NCBI GenBank assembly: GCA_016124855.1
Contig: WGMX01000019.1
Span: 1 to 64,000, forward strand
From: Anaerolineaceae bacterium
GTDB lineage: Bacteria; Chloroflexota; Anaerolineae; Aggregatilineales; Phototrophicaceae
Length of the DNA: 64,000 nt
Reading direction: 5' to 3'
A program made the position numbers and the translations under genes. The notes beneath the pieces are model-generated. The model saw only the letters and a program-made list of their open reading frames with translations. It did not search any database and was not told the DNA's origin. Of the stretch, positions 52,839-62,831 are shown piece after piece (position 1 is the stretch's first letter; each line of letters opens with the position of its first letter).

Positions 52839-54517
52839 CCAAACTCGCCGCTTTGCTCGTCGCACTTATGATGCTCGTATCAAGGGAAAACATTGTGACT
52901 GTTACTGAACCCCAAATATTATTTGACCGCGCTTTTTATCATCCCGGCGAAACCATGCACGCCCAAATCCTTGTAACTGCCGGAACGAAAGTGAGCGCGA
53001 CTATCAGCGACAAAAGCGAAATTATTGCGACCTTCGAATCCGCCGTTAGGGATGGCAAGGCAGCTTTAGAATGGACTCCGCCCGCTGCCGCGCCGCGCGG
53101 CTACGGCTTGGATATACAGGTGACGAATGCCGATGGGAAAACCGTTGGGTCGCTTTCAACGGCGTTTGACGTGCTGGAACGCTGGATACAAGCGCCGCGT
53201 TATGGTTTCCTAACCCAGTTCCAAACCGGACGGGATGACATTGATGAAACGATGAAATGGTTGACGCGCTATCATGTGAATGGTCTGCAATATTATGATT
53301 GGCAGTATCGCCATGAAAACTTGATGCCGCCAACCGATGTTTATGCCGATGTGTTGAACAAGGAAATGTCGCTGACGGTGGTCAAGCAGTTAATCGACGC
53401 GGCACATGGATACAACATCGCTTCGATGCCTTATACCGCGATTTACGGCGCGTCGGAAGCCTTTTACGAGACACATAAGGATTGGGCGCTGTATCAATCA
53501 CCGGGAGAACCCCACCGCTTAGGCGAACATCTCTTTGTGATTATGGATCCCAGTCAGGGATCACCGTGGTCAATCCATTTGCTGAATGATTTCGCGAAAG
53601 TATTGGATAACACTAAATTCGATGGTATTCACATCGATCAGTATGGCGCACCTAAAGATGGTATTGATGCCAGCGGCAAAGAAGTTCAACTGGACAACGT
53701 ATTCCCCACTTTCGTAAATGATGCAGTTGACGTCGTTCATCAGAAGCGTGGCGCGGATGGCGTGACCATTTTTAACTTGGTGGGCAATTGGCCTGTTGAA
53801 ACGGTTGCGCCTTCCAAAGAAGATGCGGTTTACATCGAAGTCTGGCCGCCCGATAAAGAATTCATGGATTTGCACCGGATCGTGGCCAATGCCCAAAAAT
53901 TAGGTGGAGGCAAGCCGGTGATTATCGCAGCATATATCCCCCCTGAACGGGTGACGAATGTCCGTTTGGCGAACGCGCTCATCTTCGCCAGCGGCGGTTT
54001 TTATCTGGAATTGGGCGAACCCGGAAAGTTGTTGGCTGATCCTTATTTCCCCAAGTACGGTACCCTGAACGAAGATGAGAAACAGGTGTTGGCGCATTAT
54101 TTCGATTTCATGGTGCGCTACGAAAATGTATTATCGCTTGGCACAACTGATGTAACCGACAACCGTGCCAAAGCGCTGACCATTGCTGATATTCGGACTC
54201 AGTCGCTTCGATCGCGTGATCGCGTAGCAGTGATTGTGCGCGAGGGGCAGGGTTTTGAAACTTTTAATCTCGTCAATTTGCTCGGTTTGGATCATCCGAA
54301 TTGGGATGAACCACTAAATTCAAAACCAACTCCCGTAAGTGATCTCCATGTCAAAGTCGAGGTTTCACATCCGGTTTCGCACGTTTGGGCGGCCTCACCG
54401 GATGATAGCAATCTGGCTTTGCAAGCGATTGCATTTACGACCGACGACAATGCCATTCGTTTTACGCTGCCACGCCTTGATTACTGGTCTATGATTTTAG
54501 TGGAATATGCATCATGA
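52835..54517 (+). CDS. GH66 dextranase / cyclodextran glucanotransferase-like enzyme
   Basis: 560 residues. An N-terminal beta domain (about 25-115) is followed by a barrel with QYYDWQYRHE at 152-161 and FDGIHIDQYG at 262-271, both typical of GH66; D268 is the likely nucleophile. A C-terminal beta domain closes it. GH66 enzymes cut alpha-1,6-glucan inside the chain. The start at 52835 overlaps the permease stop (ATGA). The N-terminal hydrophobic run LAALLVALMMLV is short and could be a weak export signal; an intracellular enzyme acting on imported oligosaccharides is equally possible. Confidence 0.85.
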   Translation: MTKLAALLVALMMLVSRENIVTVTEPQILFDRAFYHPGETMHAQILVTAGTKVSATISDKSEIIATFESAVRDGKAALEWTPPAAAPRGYGLDIQVTNADGKTVGSLSTAFDVLERWIQAPRYGFLTQFQTGRDDIDETMKWLTRYHVNGLQYYDWQYRHENLMPPTDVYADVLNKEMSLTVVKQLIDAAHGYNIASMPYTAIYGASEAFYETHKDWALYQSPGEPHRLGEHLFVIMDPSQGSPWSIHLLNDFAKVLDNTKFDGIHIDQYGAPKDGIDASGKEVQLDNVFPTFVNDAVDVVHQKRGADGVTIFNLVGNWPVETVAPSKEDAVYIEVWPPDKEFMDLHRIVANAQKLGGGKPVIIAAYIPPERVTNVRLANALIFASGGFYLELGEPGKLLADPYFPKYGTLNEDEKQVLAHYFDFMVRYENVLSLGTTDVTDNRAKALTIADIRTQSLRSRDRVAVIVREGQGFETFNLVNLLGLDHPNWDEPLNSKPTPVSDLHVKVEVSHPVSHVWAASPDDSNLALQAIAFTTDDNAIRFTLPRLDYWSMILVEYAS

Positions 54518-55599
54518 ACGACAAACTGATCCGCTACAGCATTGATGTCATCCTGAAGTTTCAGCAGCCAAACGGCGCCTATCCAGCTTGTCCGACGATG
54601 CCCGATTATCAATTTTGCTGGTTTCGGGATAGCAGTTTCATTGCCCACGCCATGTTGATCTCTGGCGAAACAGCCAGCGCTCAAGCTTTTCATACATGGG
54701 CGGCCTTAACGATTCTGCGCTACGAATCTAACGCGCGTCGGGCGATGGGGGATTTCAGTGTAGGCAAAGCGCCGAATCCGCATGACATTTTGCGGGCGCG
54801 GTATACCTATGACGGGGGCAAAGGACCGGATGAGTGGCCAGAATTTCAGCTAGACGGCTTAGGAACGTGGTTGTGGGCGCTCAAAGCATTCAATGATGCC
54901 GATAATCCTCTGAATGTCGATGTGCAGCGCGCGGCTCATTTCGTTGCAGATTATCTGACCGTCCTGTGGCCGTCCCCTTGTCATGACTTATGGGAAGAAG
55001 CCGGTGATCGCGTGCATACCTATACACTAGCGGCGATTTATGGCGGTTTGCTGGCGGCGGCGGATTACCTCAAGCGGCCGGAACTTTGTACCGTTGCTGA
55101 CAACATCAAGACTTACGTCATGAATAACATGGTCAGCAGCGGGCGTTTTATGAAGTCAGTGGGCAATCCAATCGTGGATGCCTCGCTGTTGGGATTAGCC
55201 ACGCCTTATCGTTTGGTCGAACCTGATGATCCGCTAATGACCGCAACCGTCAAGCAAATCGAAGCCGATATTTATGCGGCGGGTTTCGGTGTGCATCGTT
55301 ATCGCGGTGATGTGTACTACGGCGGTGGTGCATGGCTGCTGCTGCTGGCGTGGCTTGGCTGGTATGATACCGAAACTGGGAACACCGAACGTGCCGAAAA
55401 AATCCTCTCGGATATTGAACGTCAGGCAGCATCAAACGGAGATTTGCCGGAACAAGTTGTTCCACCGATGCTGGCGGATGTGAGTCACTATGATTATTGG
55501 GTCAAGGTGCGTGGAACGATTGCCACGCCTTTGTTGTGGTCACATGCCATGCAGTTGATTACAGCAAATGCGGTTCAGCAATCAACCGTGAAATCATAA
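54514..55599 (+). CDS. GH15 glucosidase (isomaltose/glucodextranase-like)
   Basis: 361 residues, an (alpha/alpha)6 barrel without the starch-binding or beta domains of fungal and archaeal glucoamylases. Motifs: CWFRDSS (35-41), QLDGLGTWLWAL (112-123), catalytic acid in LWEEAGDR (E161/E162) and catalytic base E312 in GDLPEQV. No signal peptide, so it acts in the cytoplasm, releasing glucose from isomalto-oligosaccharides. The start overlaps the GH66 stop (ATGA). Confidence 0.88.
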   Translation: MNDKLIRYSIDVILKFQQPNGAYPACPTMPDYQFCWFRDSSFIAHAMLISGETASAQAFHTWAALTILRYESNARRAMGDFSVGKAPNPHDILRARYTYDGGKGPDEWPEFQLDGLGTWLWALKAFNDADNPLNVDVQRAAHFVADYLTVLWPSPCHDLWEEAGDRVHTYTLAAIYGGLLAAADYLKRPELCTVADNIKTYVMNNMVSSGRFMKSVGNPIVDASLLGLATPYRLVEPDDPLMTATVKQIEADIYAAGFGVHRYRGDVYYGGGAWLLLLAWLGWYDTETGNTERAEKILSDIERQAASNGDLPEQVVPPMLADVSHYDYWVKVRGTIATPLLWSHAMQLITANAVQQSTVKS

Positions 55600-55641
55600 T
55601 GTCTTGTGGACGCACGAACATGAGTCCACACAGATGATTCA

Positions 55642-56406
55642 TTATCCTACATTACATATATCAAATGCCTGTTTGAGCGAAGCAACCGCATCACCTTTGG
55701 GCAAGAACTCTTGACCCACATATCCCTCATAGCCGCTATCAACAATAGCTTGCATAATCGGCCTATAATTCAGTTCTTGGGTTTCGTCAATTTCATTGCG
55801 ACCGGGATTGCCTGCGGTGTGATAATGCCCGAAGTATTGATGATCCTCGCGGATAGTGCGGATGACATCGCCTTCCATAATCTGCATGTGGTAAATGTCA
55901 TACAGCAGTTTGACGCGCGGCGAATCCACCATCTGGCAAACCTTCACACCCCAAGCCGTTGAATCGCACTGGTAATCCGGATGGTCAACCTTGCTGTTGA
56001 GCAGTTCAATCACCAGATTGACTCCCGCATCTTCCGCCGTTTTGGCGACGCGCCGCAGATTTTCAGCGGTGATTTCCGCGCCGGTTATGTCATCGAGACC
56101 ATTCCGGTTGCCGCTGAAAACAATCACGTTGGGGATGCTCCACGTTTCTGCCTGTTGAATGCTGCTGCGAAGTTCGGCTTCAATACGGTCGCCATTTTCG
56201 CGACGGTTCAGTCCGTCAGGAATGGATTGGTGACCGGAGAACGACGCGATTGTTAAGCCGTGATCTTTGATGAGCTGCCAGTATTCGGGCGCGACTAACT
56301 CAATCGCCTCATAACCAATATCGGCAGCGGTACGAACCAGTGTTTGTGGTGTCATATGCTGGGGCACAAAACACCACCACGAAATCGACTGCTTAATGCG
56401 TGTCAT
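55642..56406 (-). CDS. hydroxypyruvate isomerase-like TIM barrel protein
   Basis: 254 residues. The opening KQSISWWCF is typical of hydroxypyruvate isomerase relatives. Metal ligands: VIELLNSK (Glu), LLYDIYHMQ (Asp, His), [10 protein letters not shown] (His) and QEFLP (Glu). Converts hydroxypyruvate to tartronate semialdehyde or acts on a related sugar acid. AAGGA precedes the start. It follows a second isomerase on the same strand. Confidence 0.85.
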   Translation of the reverse strand: MTRIKQSISWWCFVPQHMTPQTLVRTAADIGYEAIELVAPEYWQLIKDHGLTIASFSGHQSIPDGLNRRENGDRIEAELRSSIQQAETWSIPNVIVFSGNRNGLDDITGAEITAENLRRVAKTAEDAGVNLVIELLNSKVDHPDYQCDSTAWGVKVCQMVDSPRVKLLYDIYHMQIMEGDVIRTIREDHQYFGHYHTAGNPGRNEIDETQELNYRPIMQAIVDSGYEGYVGQEFLPKGDAVASLKQAFDICNVG

Positions 56407-56441
56407 TTTGAAAATATCCTTATTCGAGAAAATTTATTGTA

Positions 56442-56463
56442 CGGACAGCATTTTTGCTGTCCG
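56442..56463. terminator. hairpin between two isomerase genes
   Basis: Perfect 9-base stem CGGACAGCA / TGCTGTCCG with a TTTT loop, just beyond the stop of the upstream gene. It may limit co-transcription of the pair. Confidence 0.5.
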
Positions 56464-56469
56464 GTGCAA

Positions 56470-57258
56470 CTAGGCAAACTGCGTCCGTGCGCGCTTGGCT
56501 GCCCACAAACACACATCCCACAAATTGGCAACCGGCACATTCGTATGGGGCAGGGTATGGAGATAAGAGGGCGGCCCGTATTCCGGCGTGAAAGTAAACA
56601 CCGTTTCGCCGCTGGCTTCCTGAGCATCATGGATGGCTTTCCACTGGGTTTCGTGCCATGCCAGTTGATTCGCGTACTCCGGCGCGGAAGGATCAGGCAC
56701 TTGCGGACCTTCTTCGTAGCCGACCCGTCCGTGAATATGTCGGACGCGTGAATTTGCCAGCGCGATGGATTCTGCTTGATCAATGGGCAGCCGTTCGCAG
56801 ACGTTTACCCAATGGCTGTAATCGGCGGTGATGTGCAGTTCAGGAAATTCGCGTAGGTAAGCGACTGCGACCCACGGCGCATACAACAGCTTGCCTCGAT
56901 GCGTTTCTTGCATGACGGTAAAACCGATTTGGTTTTCGGCTTTGAGCATAGCTTCGACAAAGCGCTTACCCTCGTCAAAGGTCATCGAATCAACGCCGCT
57001 TTGGATGTTAATTTTCACCGGGTTGTATTCGGCAAAGGCTTGCAAAGTTGGCTGGATTTCGGTGATAGACGCAATCGCACCTGCGACGATCAGACGCAGG
57101 TGATTTTGTTCAGCTAATCTCAAAATTTGGTTGTGGTCAAAATCAGAACCAGACAGCCAAGCTTCCGCGCCATCATAGCCAGCCGCCGCGATACGCTCGA
57201 ACTGGCTTTCTAGCGAACCTTCCATGCCCCACAGCGCACGATAAATTTCGAGTTTCAT
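56470..57258 (-). CDS. sugar phosphate isomerase/epimerase-like TIM barrel protein
   Basis: 262 residues. Opens MKLEIYRALWG; metal-site candidates are VMQETHRG (Glu, His), ADYSHWVNV (Asp, His), HIHGRVGYEEGPQVP (His) and TPEYGPP (Glu). The long RVGYEEGPQVPDP loop is distinctive of a subgroup found in bacterial sugar catabolic clusters. Substrate unknown. Confidence 0.82.
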   Translation of the reverse strand: MKLEIYRALWGMEGSLESQFERIAAAGYDGAEAWLSGSDFDHNQILRLAEQNHLRLIVAGAIASITEIQPTLQAFAEYNPVKINIQSGVDSMTFDEGKRFVEAMLKAENQIGFTVMQETHRGKLLYAPWVAVAYLREFPELHITADYSHWVNVCERLPIDQAESIALANSRVRHIHGRVGYEEGPQVPDPSAPEYANQLAWHETQWKAIHDAQEASGETVFTFTPEYGPPSYLHTLPHTNVPVANLWDVCLWAAKRARTQFA

Positions 57259-57303
57259 ACAGGTTAAACCACTTTCTGAGGAATAATAAGTATCCTCGTG
57301 ATT

Positions 57304-59082
57304 TTACCCCGCTTTATCGACTTTGAGTTTCTTGGCCTTAGGCTTGTGTTCGTCTTTGTAGGAGTCAGCCTGCGCCAGAATGGCTTGCGCGCTGAGTTTG
57401 CCGCTTTCGCCTTCGGTGCCGAGCATGGCTGCCAGTTCAGTAATGCGTCGATCTTCGTCATCCAACGCTCTGATAATCGTCGAAGTCCGGTCGCCCTTGA
57501 CCTGCTTCGTAACATGGTAATGTTTGTCACCGTAACCGGCTAACTGCGCCAGATGGGTAACGACCATCACTTGATGCGTTGCGGCTAACGCCCACAATTT
57601 TTCACCGACCACGCTGCCCACGCGTCCACCGATACCAGTGTCAATTTCGTCGAAGATGAGCGTTGGGGTTTGGTCAGCGTCGGCTAACACACGCTTGAGT
57701 GCCAGCATGATACGCGCCGTTTCACCACCTGAGGCCACCTTCGCCAGCGGTCGCAGCGGTTCCCCGGGGTTTGCACTCATCAAAAATTCGACTTCATCCA
57801 CACCTGTGTGCGAGAACGCGTAGCGATTGCTACCTATGTAACAGCCATCCTCGGCTTCTGTGCGTTTGATTGACACTTCGAACTTGGCTTTTTCCATCCG
57901 CAAATCAGCCAGCTCAGCCACAATCCGCTCGCCCATCTTTTGACCGATCATGTTGCGCACTTTGCTCACCCGCTCGGCAACTTCACCGATCAGCTTGAGC
58001 AGTTTTTCCTCTTCAGCGCGCAGCTCTTTCAGGCGTTCGTCACTGTTACCAATGCTTTCTAACTCGTTACGCGCGCGTTCGGCATGTTCGAGTACCGCCT
58101 CAATCGTCGCACCATATCGGCGGCGCAGCTTGTTAACCAGTTCCAGCCGTTCTTCGACTTCTTCCATACGGACTGGATTGAATTCGACGCGGTCAGCATA
58201 TTTTCGTAGGGTCAGGGCTAATTCTTCTGCCGACTCGGCCAGCTCGTCTGCCAGTTCCGAGTCCTCTTTCATATCGGGATCAATGTGGCTGAGTTTGCTC
58301 AACAGCACCGAAACTTGACCAAGTTGGTCAACGGCGGACAACAATTCGCTGTTCGCGTCATCACCGTGCAGCAGCGCGTAGGCTTCGATTGTCAGGTTCG
58401 CCAGTTGCTCGCTGTTGCCCATGCGGGTACGTTCGGCACGCAGTTCGTCTTCTTCACCGGGACGCAGTTCAGCCGTATCAATTTCTTCGACTTCGCGGCG
58501 GAGCTGTTCTACACGACGTTTGAGCGCGGCTTCATCTTCAGTTAACCGTTTGATTTCGCGCCGGCTGATATTGATCTTATCGACCAGTGCGCCCAATGCT
58601 AAACGCATCTCGGTCAGTTCGGCGTAGCGATCAAGCAAATCAATATGCGACTTGGGGTTAAGCAGCGAAAGATGCTCACTTTGCCCGTGTACATCGACCA
58701 GCAGAATAGCGACTGATTTCAGCACATCAGCGTTAGCAGTCACACCATTAATGCGGATAGTCGAACGTCCGTTACTTTTAACCTCGCGCGCCAGTGTGAT
58801 GTAATCATCACTTTCGCCTTCCAGTTCCTCACGTTTGAGGATCGGCAACACCTGCGCTTTAACGGTTTTGTTGAGCGCGAATGTTCCTTCGACCATAGCC
58901 TTATCCGCGCCAGCCCGCACAAACGAACCATCGGCTTTGCCGCCCAACAGCAAATCGACAGCATCAATAATGATCGACTTGCCTGCACCGGTTTCGCCTG
59001 TTATGACATTAAAACCGTTGTCGAAGGTTAATTCGAGACGGTCAATAATCGCAAAATTTTGGATGCGTATTTCTTCAAGCAT
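57304..59082 (-). CDS. recN: DNA repair protein RecN
   Basis: 592 residues, slightly longer than usual. An SMC-like ATPase for double-strand break repair: Walker A GETGAGKS near residue 34, long coiled-coil arms (about 150-370), the signature SGGETARIM and Walker B TLIFDEIDTGIGG. The C-terminal 20 residues are Lys-rich (KPKAKKLKVDKAG). It stands alone; no LexA box was recognised upstream. Confidence 0.95.
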   Translation of the reverse strand: MLEEIRIQNFAIIDRLELTFDNGFNVITGETGAGKSIIIDAVDLLLGGKADGSFVRAGADKAMVEGTFALNKTVKAQVLPILKREELEGESDDYITLAREVKSNGRSTIRINGVTANADVLKSVAILLVDVHGQSEHLSLLNPKSHIDLLDRYAELTEMRLALGALVDKINISRREIKRLTEDEAALKRRVEQLRREVEEIDTAELRPGEEDELRAERTRMGNSEQLANLTIEAYALLHGDDANSELLSAVDQLGQVSVLLSKLSHIDPDMKEDSELADELAESAEELALTLRKYADRVEFNPVRMEEVEERLELVNKLRRRYGATIEAVLEHAERARNELESIGNSDERLKELRAEEEKLLKLIGEVAERVSKVRNMIGQKMGERIVAELADLRMEKAKFEVSIKRTEAEDGCYIGSNRYAFSHTGVDEVEFLMSANPGEPLRPLAKVASGGETARIMLALKRVLADADQTPTLIFDEIDTGIGGRVGSVVGEKLWALAATHQVMVVTHLAQLAGYGDKHYHVTKQVKGDRTSTIIRALDDEDRRITELAAMLGTEGESGKLSAQAILAQADSYKDEHKPKAKKLKVDKAG

Positions 59083-59274
59083 GTTAATCCGTTTTACTGA
59101 TCTGGCTTAGCAATAAACCACTCTTATTATCACAGCTTTCAAACAATAATTATATAGCACAAACGTTTGCCTCGCACGGGGCTAATTGGTTTGTTTTTTC
59201 CAACCTGCCGGTCTTGTCACTTGCCCAAAAAGTTGATCTAGCAAATTCTCGATTTAAAAAAGCATATTTACATA

Positions 59275-59301
59275 GGGAGCATTTCTAGATGCTCCCATTT
59301 T
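59275..59301 (+). repeat. GTAGGG-type hairpin with T-run
   Basis: CATAGGGAGCAT and ATGCTCCC with a loop of six, then ATTTTTAT on the plus strand. Same arms (GGGAGC / GCTCCC) as the copy at 239-260. It lies beyond the stop of the zinc-ribbon gene. Confidence 0.55.
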
Positions 59302-59323
59302 TATAGTTTATCAGATATGGATA

Positions 59324-59857
59324 TTATGCGCGTCCCTTGAACCGGCTGTAGGCGAAGAAGGCCATAATACCAATGAGGATGGGAATACTAAAATTCGACA
59401 TGAGGACACGAACCATCAGTTCAACTGAAGGCACACGTCCTACTTGCATAGTCATGTTGACAAATGCGCCGACCAACCCCCCGGCAACGATTGCGGCTGC
59501 CGCGATATTGGCTGACTGCCGTCCGCGCCGCCGTTGAGTTAACCGCAGTCCCAGTTCGGAAATACCACCTCCCAACGGTATAGCGATGAAAATCAAGAAC
59601 AGTGGCGGTATACCAATTTGGAGGACAATTGCCGCCGCGATAGCGCTCACGATAGCGCACACAGCAGCGATAATCACATAATCATTCTGACTCGCACTGA
59701 AAAATTTGTTATCGTGCTGCCGTACACACTGCTTGCAGCGGTAGCCAACCGGTGTTGAAACCGCGCAGTCCGGACACATCAAACGACCACACTTGTTGCA
59801 ACGGAGTGAAGTTTCACGGTCGGGATGAACCTCACAATACGTAAGCTGCTCTGCCAT
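59324..59857 (-). CDS. B-box-type zinc-ribbon membrane protein
   Basis: 177 residues. The N-terminal 45 residues hold a zinc-binding series, CEVHPDRETSLRCNKCGRLM and then CPDCAV and RCKQCV, as in B-box-like domains common in Actinobacteria and Chloroflexota membrane proteins. Four membrane helices follow. The family often carries rhomboid or unknown domains; no rhomboid Ser/His is seen here. AAGGAC precedes the start. Confidence 0.8.
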   Translation of the reverse strand: MAEQLTYCEVHPDRETSLRCNKCGRLMCPDCAVSTPVGYRCKQCVRQHDNKFFSASQNDYVIIAAVCAIVSAIAAAIVLQIGIPPLFLIFIAIPLGGGISELGLRLTQRRRGRQSANIAAAAIVAGGLVGAFVNMTMQVGRVPSVELMVRVLMSNFSIPILIGIMAFFAYSRFKGRA

Positions 59858-60037
59858 TCATGAGTCCTTATATTACTTTGTATCGTATTCTTAGCATAAC
59901 ACGGGCAGAATATATTTCCTGTTAAAGTTTGCTGATGACTTGCTTTAAATACAGGTACAATTGAGTCGGATATCCTGAAATGCACCATCAACAGCGAGTT
60001 GCTGCTGGTGATTATTGAGAGAGCAAATATCATTCAT

Positions 60038-61132
60038 ATGGGGCATCGTCGTTCATTCATCATGGCAAGCGTACTCATTACCATGCTTTTCTTGTTGTGG
60101 GGCGTTCCCCTAGTCGCACAAGATGCATCATCAACCGCCCATGTTTGGGAAGTGTTTTTGCGGCGCGGTGTCGCGGGCGCTCCCGATAACCTGACCTTTG
60201 TGGATGTCATTACCGGCGACCAAACACCCATCCCTATTACCGGCGAACGCTACACATTGGTGGGCAATGCCGTCATGTATATCGACCGTGTGGCGAACCG
60301 TGTCATGATGGTATATCCCGATGGCAAAATCGGTGAACATCCTTTTATTCAACCCGGTACTGAAACACGACGTGTCGATTGGCAGCTTTCCGCCGATGGC
60401 AAAAAAATCGCGTGGACATTGACCGAAGGTAGTCCAACTGCTTTAACCACCTTAACCAATGTCGCCAATGTGGATGGCACGGACGTACATGAAGTCCTTG
60501 CCGACGGTCCGCGTAATGCCATCCGTGCGCTGCCCGTTGCCTTTAGTCCGGATTACACCATCCTCTATATGGACTTTCAACCGGATGGCTTTGCCGATTT
60601 CACACCCATGCCCCAGTATGCAGGCTTAATTGGAGTGGACATCGCAACTGGAAAGTGGGATTATCTGCCCGATGAACCAAGCTGTTTTTGTGGTGCGGGT
60701 TTTGGGAATGGCGTTCTGTTACGGCTGCGCGTGTCGCAGGATTTGAGCGGTTTCGATGTACATGTCTATAATCTAGCCGGAAAAATCGAGCAAACAATTC
60801 CGGCTAAACCTCTTCGCGGCTATACTCAATCCGGCGATGTCGTCATATCGCCCGATGGGCAGCGCGCGGTCTATGCACTGGCACAGGTGCAAAACTTCGG
60901 GCGGGCGGATCAAAGTGTGCGAACAGTTTTTATGTTGATCGACATGCAGCTCAAAACCCAAATTGCCTTGACAGAACCCATTACCACCTTCGTTGAGCCA
61001 CATTCATGGACGGAAGATAACAGCGCTTTGCTGTTGACCAGTCGCCAGCAGGACGGCACATGGAAAATAAACCTCAGTGATGGCAAGTTGGCACGTGTGG
61101 CTGATGCTACTTATCTAGGTACAGTGCGCTAA
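60038..61132 (+). CDS. secreted PD40-like beta-propeller
   Basis: 364 residues. Signal peptide ending PLVAQDA, then propeller strands with weaker PD40 turns (LSADGKKIAWTL, FSPDYTILYMDF, ISPDGQRAVYAL). No SH3, Cys-pair or membrane anchor, so it is distinct from the array at 8.6-15.4 kb. The start at 60038 is one of several Met codons and is uncertain. Standalone; ligand unknown. Confidence 0.75.
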   Translation: MGHRRSFIMASVLITMLFLLWGVPLVAQDASSTAHVWEVFLRRGVAGAPDNLTFVDVITGDQTPIPITGERYTLVGNAVMYIDRVANRVMMVYPDGKIGEHPFIQPGTETRRVDWQLSADGKKIAWTLTEGSPTALTTLTNVANVDGTDVHEVLADGPRNAIRALPVAFSPDYTILYMDFQPDGFADFTPMPQYAGLIGVDIATGKWDYLPDEPSCFCGAGFGNGVLLRLRVSQDLSGFDVHVYNLAGKIEQTIPAKPLRGYTQSGDVVISPDGQRAVYALAQVQNFGRADQSVRTVFMLIDMQLKTQIALTEPITTFVEPHSWTEDNSALLLTSRQQDGTWKINLSDGKLARVADATYLGTVR

Positions 61133-61312
61133 ATGAAATTTGAGGCTAATATGATGTAATGGTCAAATGTCGGGTGGCTGTACCAAAAAGCGACTTCCTT
61201 ATAACCTCAACGCTTTCAGTTTGACCGCGCCGAGATAAACCCTTAAAATATAGTAAGTCTTTCACGCCAGTCATTATTATTTCATCTGTTATCGCAGTAG
61301 GGGAGGGGAGCC

Positions 61313-62593
61313 GTGGGTCGTTGGGCGAACAAATATGTAATTGGCCTCACGGGAAACATTGCCACCGGGAAAAGTGTTGTTCGCCAGATGTTACAACATC
61401 TGGAGGCATATACTATTGATGCGGATAGTCTTTCGCACCGGGCGATGGCTCCCGGAGCGCCTGCTTATAAGCCGATTATTGATACCTTTGGGCAATTTAT
61501 TCTGGATGCTGATAAGAATATCAATCGTGCTATGCTGGGTCAGATTGTCTTTAGCAATCCCGAAGCGCTGGCACGTCTTGAAGCCATCGTTCATCCCGTT
61601 GTAAATGGCGCGGTCACGGCGTTGGTAAGTCGCGCGCCGCAGAAAATCGTTGTCGTAGAAGCCATTAAGCTGTTAGAAGGCGATCTGGCACAGGCCGTTG
61701 ATGAAATTTGGGTTGTTGATGCCAATCCCGAAACTCAACTTAAGCGCTTGGTTGAACGGCGTAAAATGTCGGAAGCCGAAGCCCGCCAGCGGATTGCCGC
61801 TCAGAACGCACAGTCCGACAAATTGTCGAGCGCTACAGTTGTCATCAAAAACGACGGCAACATCGAAGAGACATGGAAGCAAGTCCAAGCAGCTTTCAAT
61901 AACATTCAAAAGAAGCTCAACTCAGCCGCGCCTGCGCCCGCACAAGCACCGGCCACTGCTCCAGCGCCATCTGCGCCCCCGCAGCGACCTGCTCAACCGG
62001 AAGCCGCGCCCTCAGCGCCTGCACCCGCTGCTGTTCAGCAGCCGGTTCTGAAGCAAACTCAGCGTCTTACGCCGCCAGATATGGCGCCAGCCGTCAGCAT
62101 CAATGTGACGGTCAAACGCGGTATGCCCACCAATGCGGAAGCCATTGCCAGCTTCATCAATTCCGCTACGAACCGTAACATCAATCGCATGGATATCATG
62201 ATGGCCTTTGGTCAAAAGAGCTATCTGTTGGCGCAAGACCAAACCGAGCGTGTGCTGGCCGTCATGGGTTGGCAGGTCGAAAATTTGATCACCCGCGTCG
62301 ATGAGTTTTATCTGGCGGCTAAAATTCCGGCCAAGCCCGTCGTCGAGAATTTAATTGTGGCGGTTGAAGCAGCTTCTAAAGATTTGCAAAGTGAAGTCGC
62401 TTTCTTCTTCCTGCCGCAAAATGTTGCTGCCGATCTCGTGGGTTCGTTCGAGCAAAAAGGCTACGAAATCATGAGTGTCGAGCAAATTAAAATCCCGGCA
62501 TGGCGCGAAGCGGTTCAGGAAATCGTGTCACAGCAAAAGGGTGCTGTAATTCTGTCCAAGAAATTGGGTGACCGCATTCTCAAGCCGATCTAA
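61313..62593 (+). CDS. coaE: dephospho-CoA kinase with C-terminal extension
   Basis: Last step of coenzyme A synthesis. 426 residues from a GTG start preceded by GGAGGGGAG. The kinase domain (1 to about 200) has P-loop GLTGNIATGKS, the DADSLSHR substrate motif and IVHPVV; ordinary CoaE ends here. An Ala/Pro linker (about 207-262) leads to a second domain of about 160 residues starting INVTVKRGMPTNAEAIASFI, which looks like a GNAT-type fold. A link between CoA synthesis and an acyl-CoA-using or sensing domain is attractive but unproven. Confidence 0.88.
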   Translation: MGRWANKYVIGLTGNIATGKSVVRQMLQHLEAYTIDADSLSHRAMAPGAPAYKPIIDTFGQFILDADKNINRAMLGQIVFSNPEALARLEAIVHPVVNGAVTALVSRAPQKIVVVEAIKLLEGDLAQAVDEIWVVDANPETQLKRLVERRKMSEAEARQRIAAQNAQSDKLSSATVVIKNDGNIEETWKQVQAAFNNIQKKLNSAAPAPAQAPATAPAPSAPPQRPAQPEAAPSAPAPAAVQQPVLKQTQRLTPPDMAPAVSINVTVKRGMPTNAEAIASFINSATNRNINRMDIMMAFGQKSYLLAQDQTERVLAVMGWQVENLITRVDEFYLAAKIPAKPVVENLIVAVEAASKDLQSEVAFFFLPQNVAADLVGSFEQKGYEIMSVEQIKIPAWREAVQEIVSQQKGAVILSKKLGDRILKPI

Positions 62594-62662
62594 CCCTGAT
62601 GCAATTCCTATGATTATCAGCGGCTAGCGGATTAGTTGCTGGAACGGTAGGATAAATGTTAT

Positions 62663-62688
62663 AAAAGGCGTTGATACGCCTTTTTTTG
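62663..62688 (+). terminator. rho-independent terminator
   Basis: Perfect 9-base stem AAAAGGCGT / ACGCCTTTT with a 4-base loop, then a T-run. It ends the coaE transcript. Confidence 0.9.
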
Positions 62689-62831
62689 TATCTATTCCAT
62701 TATTTGATTATAATTTTTACTCATCAATCTATCATACTGTAATGAATCTTATGGGAAAATTTGTGGCAATAACCTTACAATGTGTGTATATTCATTACGA
62801 CATATGACGAAATTTATGGAGCAGGCAAAAT

